64,000 nucleotides of DNA from Adiantum capillus-veneris (taxonomy: Eukaryota; Streptophyta; Polypodiopsida; Polypodiales; Pteridaceae): the NCBI GenBank assembly GCA_014529385.2, contig CM043943.1, forward strand, positions 101,721,855-101,785,854, read 5' to 3'. Below the pieces are notes generated by a model. It searched no databases. It worked only from the letters and a program-made list of their open reading frames with translations, and was not told the DNA's origin. The position numbers were made by a program, and so were the translations under genes. Shown here piece after piece: positions 11,760 through 21,219 of this stretch (the stretch's first letter is position 1; the number at the start of each line of letters is the position of its first letter).

Positions 11760-12140
11760 TATGATGTGGCTTTTTTGGTAGCACATCCTCTATGCCCATG
11801 GTGCATACTTTATGAACATGGTGGGTTCATGCATGCAAGGTATGGAGAAGTCACACTATCGTGCCAGGGGTGTCTACTTCAAAAATACAAGACATGGAGG
11901 AGGTTTAGTGCACTCATTCTATCTTCAAGAAATGTTCAACTGGTTTTATCGCACCACCTTTGGATGCAAAGTGTCGATTGAACATGCAAGGTCATCGCGC
12001 TTGGCAAAAGAAACCCGTCGATTGGCCCATGTTCATTCCTCAAAACGCTGGAGATCCTCACAAGGTCCATCACGGTATGCAGTGTGGCGAGCATCAAGGA
12101 CTAGGGCTGGAAAAGTTTCGGTCAGGTGGTAGTAGATGTA
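11760..12140 (+). other. Unrecognised overlapping open frames
   Basis: All three plus-strand phases carry open frames of 61-106 codons here. The most protein-like is 11960-12145 (HRAWQKKPVDWPMFIPQNAG), rich in W, P and H. I cannot choose among them or name a family. They may be exons of the same unknown gene that is visible from 10302. Confidence 0.25.
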
Positions 12141-12366
12141 TTTAGAATCTCATGAAAATGAAAAATCTACTACATTTGGATGCTCTCTTTTTTTGGATCA
12201 AGCGTTTGCATTGTTTGATCGTTTATGCAATTTTAGAAGTGTATGTTTTGCTCTATGTGTTTGAATAGTTCTCCAATTTCATGTGGTTTTAAAATTCAAA
12301 AGATTACTTTCGTGTGCTTTTAGCGGATCTTTTCCACCATGTGAACTCGTCCTTTTATGGACACCC

Positions 12367-12375
12367 TATAAAAAG
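12367..12375 (+). promoter_or_regulatory. TATA box upstream of the histone-like gene
   Basis: TATAAAAAG in a GC-flanked setting (ACCC before, AGGTCACC after) lies 91-99 bases before the ATG at 12466. The intervening leader is C- and A-rich, and no other ATG lies in it. The spacing suits a plant core promoter. Confidence 0.55.
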
Positions 12376-12465
12376 AGGTCACCCCCCCCCTCTCTCAAAC
12401 ACATAACAATCCTTCCCTCACCAAACACCCCAAGCTCTAAGAAGGCCTCCAAACACACTTTCACA

Positions 12466-13166
12466 ATGGAAAGCACAAAACAAACTGCAAAGAAGAATCC
12501 AAAGACCATTGAGGCATGCAGAAAGCAGAAGATGTGTGCAAATCGACAACCTGAAGAGCTAGCTGACTAGGATCAAACAGAGACGGACATGTTTGATGAA
12601 CATTCGCCGTGGGAAGGGAAGGACATCCAGTGAACCATAGGGTGGGCGGAAAGACATTTCTTGGCCAAATGGGCCCGATGCCATTTGGACCAGGCTGCCA
12701 CACTGTGGACGGTAAGTCATTGCCTAGAGAAATGGGTGCCATGCCTTCTGATCAACCCAACAATGATGAGAGTAGTAGTGAAGATGAGGATTATGATCCG
12801 GATGAAGATGCTCCCCAGCCACCTCCCAAGCCCCGTCAAAAGCCACAAGGAGCTCAGAGGTCCCCACAATGCCGACCTCAAAGAACACGTCGATTTTGTC
12901 GGGCGTTTGCTGAGATTCTGCATTACTAGAAGACAACTGACTTGCTTATTAGGAAAGCACCTTTTGCATGAATATGTAAGGAAGTGCTATAAAGATACAA
13001 CACAGAGCTTTGGATATCTGAAATTTCCCTTGAATCAATTTAGGAGACTCCAGAGGCTTATTTGGTCAGTCTCTTTGAAGACACATTCTTATGTACTGTC
13101 CATGCCAAGCGTGTAACAATCATGACCAAGGACATGCAACTTGCATGTCGCCTAAGGCAGGATTGA
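12466..13166 (+). pseudogene. Divergent histone H3-like gene, decayed, with a long tail
   Basis: The C-terminal part (12888-13166) aligns without gaps to the histone H3 fold: alpha-N and KTTDLLIRKAPF (H3 KSTELLIRKLPF), then [14 protein letters not shown], then [15 protein letters not shown], ending at TGA 13164-13166. The N-terminus (ATG 12466) begins MESTKQTAKKN, like H3 ARTKQTARKS. Between them the tail is much longer than in H3 (about 43 residues there) and includes an acidic run (12765-12809, ESSSEDEDYDPDED) and a proline/basic run (12810-12887). The tail start and the fold are in different phases. A GTAAGT donor at 12712 and an AG ending at 12770 would join them in phase (59-nt intron, short for a plant). 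In-frame stops lie at 12568, 12631, 12927, 12969, 12990 and 13041. The first two are in the tail. The last four sit where H3 has Gln or Arg. There is no CENH3-type loop-1 insertion. Histones package DNA in the nucleus; this copy looks inactive. H3 homology is secure; the exon model is tentative. Confidence 0.75.
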
Positions 13167-13785
13167 TACCCTCTGATGTAAACACCTTTTTTTTAACTAA
13201 CTTTTTTATTGGAGTCAATTTACTTTGAAGCCCTTGTAGTGGATTCAAGAATTCTTGAGAACTCAGTGTATTTTCACTTTGCGACAAATACAATTCATTT
13301 CTTTTTGTCTCTCTATGTTAGCTTAATGTCTATTTGTCTACATTTATTTTGTTAAATGGTTGAAGGTGAGATGCTAACCAGCTGTACAAAAGTCTAATCA
13401 ATTGGCAACTAAAGATATATATATTTTTTTGATTGGCTTGAAATTGTCCATTAGGTGAAATTTTTTGCTTTTTGTATTTTTCAAAAACTTGCAAAACTTG
13501 TCAAATTGGTGTTGTCCACAAGATAGCGAGAATTGGCTAGACAGCAAGCTTGCAGGGCCAAATCTCGCTGCCTTGTGGACACAACTAAAATTGCATGAAA
13601 TGTCAATAACAGGGCACAACTAGTACCAAAAAAGCTATTATATGCAAATTTTTGGACAAGTTTTTTTCAAATCAACTTTCAAATAGTTTGCTTTGTCACT
13701 GAGCATGAACAAAACATTAAATTGAACTTTGCAAAAGATCAAGGAGAAGAGAGATAATTTTCATTTGAAAGCTTGTACATCTCGC
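13167..13785. other. Unassigned DNA with a hairpin
   Basis: This is the downstream region of the histone-like gene and the 3' flank of gene A. It is AT-rich with no gene recognised. The inverted repeat at 13513-13581 is listed separately. Confidence 0.4.
13513..13581. repeat. 25-bp imperfect inverted repeat
   Basis: Arms 13513-13537 (TGTCCACAAGATAGCGAGA...) and 13557-13581 pair at about 22 of 25 positions around a 19-nt loop, which itself contains the palindrome GCAAGCTTGC. It lies between the 3' ends of two converging genes (the H3-like gene and gene A). Confidence 0.7.
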
Positions 13786-15369
13786 TTAACGATCTTTTGA
13801 CATGAGGCGCTTTGCAACCTCTCTATGACGTTCTATAGCATTGGGTAGAATGGATGTAAGGATAAAAAAAACTATAGCGTAGACACTGTCAACCCCTAGG
13901 GCTTGACAAAGAGCTATGTGTGTCATGACCTTGCCGCGGAAGCCAGTGCCAAAAGTGGCAATTACAAGTGATTTTTTCACAAGAGTAATTACATGGGATG
14001 TTTGAGGAATGGTGGTTAAACATAGGAGTTTACTTGCGGCCTTAAGCACCCACAAAACAAAATGGCCATTCGGGAAGAAATCCTTGTGTATGATGCACAC
14101 ATCCTGCATTGGTAGTTTGCCGATGTAGTGTGTTAGGGTTGCTTGAGGCCCAAACACCGTGCACAATCCCCCCTTCCGGCTAGCCCAAAGGTCCATGTAC
14201 AAAACATCCTACGAAATTGTAATTAACCAAAAGCAAAGAAGAAAGGTTGAATTATCAACGTAGAAGATGCTTAGTATTACCTCTTGTTGCTCATAGTTGG
14301 TGTGGCTTCAAGGTTGATAGAGGATTTTCTCTCATCGACCTTGCAGGGGCTTTGCGAACCAAGAAAATTGGGGCGGATACGAGTTTGGTTGGCAACAATT
14401 GTGGCTTGTGTGGCAACGAACTCCTCATCCGTGACTATGCTCTGCTCTGCAGCCAGAATATCCGCTGTCACTAGTGCAATTCTATCAGCAATAGAGTCTC
14501 CCAATGGAAGCATCTTGTCATCTGTAGCTTTTGGTGTAGGATCAAGGGGGAACTCCATCTTGGTGCATATGAGGCTAAGACACTCATATAGTCGAACACC
14601 AAAAGCCTTTTCAAGTTCATGTAAGAATAAATGTTCCTCATCTTCTATAAGTATGCTGCTAAGACGTCTAATCTCCACTTTGGGAATTGCAACAGGGTCA
14701 TGGCACTTCGGGTCGGGCACCTCGAAGGTGCCAACAATTTTCTCTCTCACTGCAACTGCTGCTTCCAATCCGTGGGGATATTTCATAACTTGCAGTCTTC
14801 ACTCACTTTGTACATCTATGAGCACGGACTTGGGATCTTTATGATCTACCATCACCTCACCCACTGCCAAATGCAGAATCTCGATTCTCCATCTCCTCCA
14901 AGGAGGGCTACTCATTGACGAGGAAGAAGAGAGTGGCAATAATAGACAAGAAACATTGCCCAATTTCGTGCTTCTTGAAGGAGTTTGCAACTTCCTTTGT
15001 CACTTGACGGAAGTGGTTTGCCTCTTTTGCAATCGCTTCAAAGCAAGCTAGTCTCTTTGAAAATGCTGTGTCGCCCTTGTGGATGTAGAAAAGTAGATCA
15101 CATGGCAAACACAACATGGCATTGTCTTCAAAGTTCACATCATACTTGAGTATATGCGCATGCATATACTCTATGATGTCGTGAAAAATGTCATTCTAGA
15201 GTTGAGTGGTTTTTTGTAAATCCACTATGCACGTAAAGAAGCCATGAAGGTCACTACATCCAACATATTTGGTGTCCTCTAAGAAAAGAAGAAGCCACAA
15301 AAGGGAGGTGTGTGGCTCTTTCCACACTGCTGCTGCGTGGGAGGAGGATGCACTAGCATGTGCTGCCAT
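13786..15369 (-). pseudogene. Gene A, copy 1, unknown function
   Basis: The start ATG at 15369 (MAAHASASSSHAAAV) lies 74 bases downstream of a TATA box. Segments in order: 15369-14908 (contains LPCDLLFYIHKGD, then a helical charged stretch), 14786-14277 (VEIRRLSSILIEDEEH, HELEKAFGVRLYECLS, GDSIADRIALV), and 14202-13786 (FGPQATLTHYIGKLP, FFPNGHFVLWVL, TFGTGFRGKV, ending MSKDR). An in-frame TAG lies at 15198-15196. Phase changes separate the three blocks. A GT-AG interval at 14280-14209 looks like a 72-nt intron, though the phases do not join exactly. The same blocks in the same order recur in the copy at 40991-42296 and 17460-17623, so this is a real, conserved protein. I recognise no domain. 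It may be a host gene family or part of an unclassified mobile element. Confidence 0.5.
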
Positions 15370-15370
15370 C

Positions 15371-15391
15371 TGTGTGTGTGTGTGTGTGTGT
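15371..15391. repeat. (GT)n microsatellite in the gene A leader
   Basis: A short GT/CA run directly upstream of the gene A start codon, between it and the TATA box. Confidence 0.85.
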
Positions 15392-15442
15392 AATCTTTTT
15401 GCCTCTCTTAAGTGTTAACAAAAAACAAGGAGGCCCCCTCCT

Positions 15443-15451
15443 CTTTATATA
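15443..15451 (-). promoter_or_regulatory. TATA box of gene A, copy 1
   Basis: On the minus strand TATATAAAG, preceded by a G-rich stretch, lies 74 bases before the ATG at 15369. The paralogue A' has a TATA box at a similar distance, which supports both. Confidence 0.55.
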
Positions 15452-15599
15452 CACCCCCCACCCCCTGCCACAGCCCGCTGTAGACAAAGACACCATCCCA
15501 AAGCTCTTTGGTATACATACAAACACACAGGGGTGTGCACACAAACACCCAAACAAAATCCAAAATACTTAATCAACAAAGGTGATACTATAATGACAT

Positions 15600-16569
15600 G
15601 AAAGTTTTGAATTTCCATTAAATAGAAGGCTTTACAACGTGGCATTAGAGCCAGTTACATTGATCTATCAAATCAACTTAAAGAAAAGTGAACCGCCAAC
15701 ACTCCACTCCTCTTGCACTTTCATGGCTACCTCCATCCGCCTACCAATCTGAAACAACAAAAATGCTTTTAATAAGACTAACAATTGGCACATGTAGACA
15801 ACATAAAAAGTAAAGTGACCTTTTGCCAATTGAGACGAAAGTAAACATCTTTGATTTCTTCATAGCCCAAGATAATCAAGTGTTCTTGTATGTTGGTGAG
15901 TGTCCCAGCGTTCACTGACTTGCACAATCTCAGAAATACCATTTGACAAAGTAACAGGCATGTCAAATGTCACAAAATTAGCAACACTAGACTGTATGGG
16001 TATCCACTTTCCACTCTTACACATCCAACGCTCATAGTGAAAACGTAAGTACAAAGTAGTGGGCACTTTTAAATATCATAACCCTATACCTGAAGCACCC
16101 ACCTTACACTTGTATTCATCTCCTTGGTGCACTCCTTAAACCATTCCCCAATTATCTCCAAATACCAGTTTTAGTGCTTCATACATGACATTCTTGCTAC
16201 AAAACATAGTAGGTGTGACACAGAATGGCAATGTCTTGTTTTATGAATTACAATGTATTGGGAAATCTCTTGATCTTCCATTCCTCAAGCGCATGGAACG
16301 CCAAGAGTACACGTATTGAACAATGGCCATTGTGCCATCAACTCTATGGTTTTTGAAACCAAGAAGTCTACCCTTCCAATGTTCGTCAAGGTTGCCACAA
16401 TTTTGAACTCGATGAGGCCCGATAGCTATGGGTTGCATAAAGATCCAAGATCCTTTAGAAAACACTTGCCCACATTCACCATCAGAATCCCATCAGAATC
16501 CCTAGTGTTATGCAAGCAAATCGCCTCTATCTCATCCTCTGGCATCCTTGAAGTGGAGAGGGTGGACAT
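15600..16569 (-). pseudogene. Gene B, copy 1, unknown function
   Basis: The likely start is ATG at 16569 (MSTLSTSRMPEDEIEAICLH). Further blocks in other phases include 16465-16241 (AIGPHRVQNCGNLDEHWKGR), then around 16140-15860 YKCKVGASGIG...YLKVPTTLYLRFHYERWMC, then KWIPIQSSVANFVTFDMPV. The copy at 42560-43182 repeats the pattern C-VGA-GIG-YLK-T-LY-FHY-R-MC and PIHC upstream of it, so the coding signal is genuine. Phase changes suggest introns or decay; I did not settle the exon borders. No domain is recognised. It sits directly upstream of gene A on the same strand in both copies, about 200-300 bases away. Confidence 0.45.
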
Positions 16570-16643
16570 GGTAGCACTAGAAGAAGAAGAGTTGTGGGGT
16601 TAGAGAGAGAGGCATGTTGCTTCAAGAATGAAATGAGAAGGAA

Positions 16644-16910
16644 TGGCTTAATGGGAAACAAAGGGGAGAATAAGTAGTTCAAATGGATGGTGTGGATGAA
16701 AGGGGGAGACATGTCGTGCAACTATGGAAATCTTCCATTCGTGATGCAGCTATGGAAAGCTAGGCGAGAGGAGGAGAAGTGGCTTAATGGAGAGCGAGGG
16801 GAGAAGAAGAAGTTCAAAGGGATGGTGTGGATGAAAGGGAGAGACAAGTGGTGCAGCTATGGAAAGATTCCTTATGTGCTGCAGCTATGGAAATCTTGGA
16901 GGCAAAAGGG
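16644..16910. repeat. Two-copy tandem repeat, period 136
   Basis: Units start TGGCTTAATGG at 16644 and 16780. Each contains GGTGTGGATGAAAGGG and two CAGCTATGGAAA-like phrases, so there is also an internal sub-repeat. The two open frames across it are by-products. It forms most of the spacer between module copy 1 and module copy 2. Confidence 0.85.
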
Positions 16911-17036
16911 GAAAGAGAAGAGGTAGAATAGAAGGTACTGGTAAGAAATGCAGATTTTGATCAAAGAAAATAGTTTTTTGACCATATATTTGGTTACGAG
17001 AGTTGTTGAAAAGTGAAAAGTGAGATTTTTAAAAAA

Positions 17037-17129
17037 AAAAAAAAGGGTGGCCACAAGGGCGTGCAGGTGAGCCATCCAAAGGCGCAGTTTTGGATGGCTC
17101 ACTTGTGCGCCCTTGTGGCCCTTTTTTTT
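17037..17129. repeat. Long inverted repeat (43-bp arms)
   Basis: Arms 17037-17080 and 17087-17129 pair almost fully (few mismatches and one 2-nt gap) around a 6-nt loop. The outer ends are A8 and T8. The core of the arm is GGTGAGCCATCCAAA. Such a tight hairpin could be a foldback/MITE relic or a small-RNA-like precursor. Confidence 0.85.
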
Positions 17130-17459
17130 GCACTTTCTAGCCTTGTCTGCCCCTTAGGATACCCAAAAGAGGCTAGATTAAGTGAAAAAAAATATTAATG
17201 TAACATGATAGTACAAATTGCACTTCTTTTCACTCAGATGTTTTCTGTACTGTCTCCAAAATTAATATAAGCTGAAAGCAGATATCAGGTGTATCCCACT
17301 TCTACTATGTTGTTATTGTAAGCAAATAGGACATAACTTACTGAAACACATCACCAATTTTATCAACTTACAAGATTGAGGAGTCACATCGAAAATAATG
17401 TACAAGATATAAAAACTGTTCAAAGTATATTTTATTACTTCTAAAAAGATGATTTTACA
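17130..17459. other. Unassigned spacer
   Basis: AT-rich DNA downstream of gene A' with nothing recognised; probably its 3' flank. Confidence 0.4.
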
Positions 17460-17623
17460 TCATACATCTGAGGAGCTCATAATTTTCTTGACCATTTCTT
17501 GGCACCTCTCTTGCACATAAGGAAACTCCCCAGTCAACAGGGACTGTGCTATTGCCTTAGGGTGGGTTGAACCAACGGAAGAATGTATCCCTATCTGAGC
17601 AAGCACTTTACCCCGGAAGCCAG
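17460..17623 (-). pseudogene. Gene A' (copy 2), C-terminal part cut off by element L0
   Basis: Reads TGFRGKVLAQIGIHSSVGS and ends KKIMSSSDV. It matches the end of gene A copy 1 (TGFRGKVMTHIALCQ ... KRLMSKDR). The remainder of A' lies on the other side of the L0 retrotransposon, at 40991-42296. The split falls inside the phrase that in copy 1 reads GAAGCCAGTGCCAAA (13940-13954). Confidence 0.6.
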
Positions 17624-18327
17624 TGTTATGAGCATGTATAGAGCTAGGAGAGATCAAGAGGAGGTGCTCACAATGTACAAAGAAATTGGACTTGATGATA
17701 AGCTTAATATTGATTATAAGACTTAATACTTTATTAAGAGATCTAGATACAAGACTTGGATTACATGACTTGAGTACAAGACAAGGCTTGATTGCAAGGA
17801 CAAGACTTGAACATAAGAACTAGAAGAGGGATTTCCTCATAGGAGCCTCACAACTGGTGTTGGCAAGGCTAAGGGTATTGTGACCCAAGATCCCTATTTA
17901 TACTAGTGCTTGAGGAGGTTAAAACTTTTTAGGTTCTTCTTAAGGAGGTTAGAATCTTCCAGAACCTTCTTGATGATTCTAGTTCTTCTAGAACCTTCTG
18001 GATCCTTCTTCAACTTTCTAGAGCTTTCCAGAAGATTCTAGATTCTTTCAAATTATTATCCAAGATTCTAGAAACTTCTTGATCCTTCTAGTTCTTCTAG
18101 AACCTTCTAGATCCTTCTTCAACCTTCTAGATCTTTCTAGAAACTTCTAGATTCTTCCAAAATCTTCTCCAAGATTCTAGAAACATCTAGAATCTCCTTG
18201 ATTCTTTTAGAACCTTCTAGAATCTTCTAAATCCTTTTGGATTCTTCTAGAGGCTTCTAGTGATGATGTAGGCGATGACACAGGGGATGATGAAGAAAGT
18301 GAGACTGAGTCTCAAGCATCCATCACA
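17624..18327 (-). repeat. L0 LTR (left copy, 3' LTR of the element)
   Basis: Starts TGTTATGAGC and ends CCATCACA on the plus strand. It holds a minus-strand TATA box (17893-17905, AGTATAAATAGGG) and, upstream of it on that strand, the TTCTAGAA-rich array. It matches 40306-40990. Confidence 0.9.
17925..18265 (-). promoter_or_regulatory. Heat-shock-element-like array in the L0 LTR
   Basis: Dozens of degenerate TTCTAGAA and TTCnnGAA units repeat at close spacing (for example CTTCTAGAACCTTCTAGATC). Plant heat-shock factors bind alternating nGAAn/nTTCn units. The array ends about 20-30 bases upstream of the LTR TATA box on the minus strand, where a promoter-proximal enhancer would lie. The same array is in the right LTR (40600-40925). 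Function is inferred. Confidence 0.6.
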
Positions 18328-18483
18328 TTACCCCCTCTATAGCGACGAGTTCCACAAGGAGTGGTGATGTTCCTTGAGTGGGGCTTCCATGGTTGCTGTT
18401 AATGGAACTCTTGGACTTTGAGAGATGCATGCTGAAGATTGTGTGCTGGTTCCTAGGTTTGTTCACTAACATCATAGACTTTC

Positions 18484-19409
18484 TGTTAGAAGTTGGACAC
18501 ACCCTATGGAAACTCACTTCTCGGCAGATTATCATTTTTTTGTAATTATTCATTTATTGAGAAAACTCGACATTTCACCTTGTAAATATTGGGGCTTACA
18601 GAAGTTTCCAGATTGTATCCCAGTTTTGATAGTTAGATTGAGTAGATGGTTGATTTGGAACTTTAGGGTTTGAGAATTGTAAGGTACTAATACCACTTTT
18701 TGACCTTAATGAAAAATCTTTTGTCATTTTAAAAAGAAGTTTAGAAGTCTGTGAGTGAGCGTACTGTGTACGAGAGAGAGTGTGAGCTTCATCTTGACGC
18801 TACGTGTGCACTGGTGGTCGGAATCGAGTGCGGAGAAGTGCATCGTGCCCCTGACGAGAGCTATGCACCGTACCTACATTGCGCGCGTACGGTCCGGTTT
18901 TGCGAGCTCCTTCTACTAGCTTCATCTAGTGATTTGGCGAGCATACGTTGTTTGATTTTTCATTGCAACATATCCACTTGTTCATAGTGAGTAGAGCTAC
19001 ACATTAGGCACTTTAGATTTCAAAAACGAAGACCTGCAAATTTTGGCCAAACATCCTACGTGATTTTGCACCGTGTGTTTTGGGTTGGGATTGGGTTCAT
19101 AGAGCTTAGGGAGAGTGACCTATTGGTGTTAGTAGGGCCTCCTTCAAGTTCTATGATGTTTCAAGATTGTTTGATGGGTGTTCGGCTCTAGAAAGCGTTG
19201 TAGGAAGTTTCTTCTTATGCACTCTTGAAGGCTGTGACATAGACATTGGGTAGAACCTCTGTAGGAATTAGTTAGGAGTCGGTTGAGTGTAGGTTGACAC
19301 CTTATACTTGCTTCCACGCGCCTGCGGATCAAGCTTCATCCTTAGCTGACAAATCTTGTTAGGTGAGTTCTCGCTGTGCTGACGTCCGTCGCGGCGTATC
19401 CGTCCAACA
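18484..19409 (+). repeat. L1 5' LTR
   Basis: TGTTAGAAGTTGG ... CCGTCCAACA, with its partner at 35879-36811. It contains one half-copy (ACATCCTACGTGATTTT, about 19051) of the palindrome that is repeated in the interior. Confidence 0.9.
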
Positions 19410-19410
19410 T

Positions 19411-19428
19411 TGGCGCCGCTGCCGGGGA
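19411..19428 (+). promoter_or_regulatory. L1 primer binding site
   Basis: TGGCGCCGCTGCCGGGGA, one base after the LTR end. This is the primer-site type shared by Athila and Tat/Ogre Gypsy lineages. Confidence 0.9.
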
Positions 19429-19946
19429 CGAAAACCTTAGGTAGGTGACCGAGACTAGGCCTTGAGGATAGGTATTTTTGGCTTGCCAAGAGTCTAGTTT
19501 TACATTTAGATAGGACCAGAGGGTGGAGGACTCTCTAGGTCTTAGAGGGAGTCTAGGAAGCGTGTGTCTAGCCTAGATCCTTCGACTTAGGTAGATTAGG
19601 TAGACAAAGATAGTTTTAGGTATTAGTTGAGTTCTTGAGTAGGAGTTGGAGTGGTAGAAGCGGTGAGAGGAGAGCTTGAGATTCCGGAGAGTCCATAAAG
19701 CAACCAAAACACCATTATCACCATTTCATATGATGAGTAGGAGTAGAGTAAGTAGGACATCATGATTCAGGATCTAGAGCACTTCATGAATGTATACTTG
19801 CTTGGTAAATTCATCACAAGTTTGTAAAAGACGCAAAAGTGTGTTTGAAGCCTAAGTGAAGTCCAAAAGTTATTGTGAGTGTTTCTGATAGAGCTGCACA
19901 GCATGAGGAGCATTTCTGTCAGGAAAAAAATTAATTTCAAGCCAGG

Positions 19947-19970
19947 AGACATCCTACGCGTAGGATGTCT
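19947..19970. repeat. 24-bp perfect palindrome, first of five dispersed copies
   Basis: AGACATCCTACG followed by its exact complement, with ACGCGT at the centre. Further copies are at 20395-20418 (imperfect), 20520-20543, 20796-20819 and 32217-32240, the last three with CGCA or CGTG at the centre. All lie in non-coding parts of L1. Confidence 0.9.
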
Positions 19971-20394
19971 ACAAGCTAATCTAGTCGTAATTTTGGGATT
20001 TTGAGTTGACAAGTGTGTTCAGAAGATAGGGTTTACTCTATCTTCAACTGGAAAGTGGAAATTTGACCATATCTTGACAATATAAGGCCAGATAGACTGA
20101 AATTGCCAAACATCCTACCCAAATTGTGCCAAAGCATTATTTTAAGACCAAAACCATATGATGGCTATATGAGCATGAGTTGCATGATATATTGAGTGAC
20201 TGAGAGGGGTTTCATCTCATTTGGGTGAGAAAATTGGGTTCAAAGTGGACTTTAGCACTTTTGATTGAAAAAGGCAAGAACAGCTAAAATTGGGGACTTT
20301 TGAAATCCAAACCAAAATCTAAGCATACCACTGGGTTGCTGCTGACATCAAGGGGAAGCTATGGGTCAAGTCTGGGGTCACAAACAGGCCAAAA

Positions 20395-20418
20395 AGAAAT
20401 CCTACGCGTAGTATGTCT
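20395..20418. repeat. 24-bp palindrome, copy 2 (imperfect)
   Basis: Core CCTACGCGTAG as in copy 1, with outer mismatches. Confidence 0.75.
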
Positions 20419-20519
20419 TCTGTGTGGTTTTACACTCCAAACCTAATTTTGAGCATACCCAAGTGATCAGCAACTCAAGGGGAGCCTGTGTTTTGAATTT
20501 GAATCCATTCTGATGAAAA

Positions 20520-20543
20520 AGACATCCTACGCATAGGATGTCT
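20520..20543. repeat. 24-bp palindrome, copy 3
   Basis: AGACATCC ... GGATGTCT with TACGCATA in the centre. Confidence 0.85.
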
Positions 20544-20795
20544 AAAGCAAGAAATTGAAGCCAAATACTAATTGTGGGCATAGCAAGGTGTTGTATAGCG
20601 TGAGGCAAGCCTTCTAGTCAATTTTGGTCCAAATTGGAGTTGATTAGACTAATCAAGATTAGCAACAGGCTGTTGGAATAGATTTTTGATCCATTGACCA
20701 GATTATAGGTATCTAAATCAAAAAGTAAAAATAGGTGTGGACTCAGCACATAAAGGGGAATGCATTGTGCAAAAATCTAGGCAAAACAAAGCAAG

Positions 20796-20819
20796 AGACA
20801 TCCTACGCATAGGATGTCT
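20796..20819. repeat. 24-bp palindrome, copy 4
   Basis: Identical to copy 3. The DNA before both copies also shares phrases (a GGGGA(G/A) run followed by a purine-rich lead-in). Confidence 0.85.
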
Positions 20820-21053
20820 ATTGGGGTCTACTGAAGAGAAAATTTGACTGGGCTTAGACAGTGACATTCCATTTGGCTTAAGGGTTCCAGAACTTCTTTT
20901 AGAAGTGAATTTGGACCTTGTTTGTCCATTTGATGGAGCAAAGAATGAATTCAAACTTTTTCACGTAAATTGAGTAGCATCCGAGGGGAATACATTTCCA
21001 GATTAGCAGACCTAATCCAGAACATTAGCAGTGTATAAAATACAATAGTGGTC

Positions 21054-21219
21054 GAGATTAACTCTCCAGTTATACCAATCATTACTAAGATAACCTCTAG
21101 CAGATAAATGCTAGAGGTTATCTGCTAGAGATTAACTCTCCAGTTATACCAATCATTACTAAGATAACCTCTAGCAGATAAATACCAATCATTACTAAGA
21201 TAACCTCTAGCAGATAAAT
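21054..21219. repeat. Tandem repeat with hairpin in the L1 leader
   Basis: Units start GAGATTAACTC at 21054 and 21128 (period 74), with a third partial unit from 21183. Unit 1 includes a perfect 15-bp hairpin (arms 21088-21102 and 21109-21123, AGATAACCTCTAGCA, 6-nt loop). Confidence 0.85.

Noticed and set aside
12466-13166. H3-like gene as a centromeric histone (CENH3)
   Set aside because: The long divergent tail invites the idea, but the fold aligns with H3 without the loop-1 insertion usual in CENH3, and the C-terminal wording (VTIM-KD-QLA) is that of ordinary H3.
12466-13166. Transcript editing as the explanation of the stops in the H3-like gene
   Set aside because: U-to-C editing that removes stops is known in organelles of some ferns and hornworts, but this locus is nuclear-looking. 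Methylation decay is simpler, so I did not call the gene functional.
14284-14844. 186-codon plus-strand frame opposite gene A
   Set aside because: The minus-strand frame is conserved in the paralogue at 41355-41765. The plus-strand frame is not conserved to the same degree and is rich in Ser as antisense frames often are.
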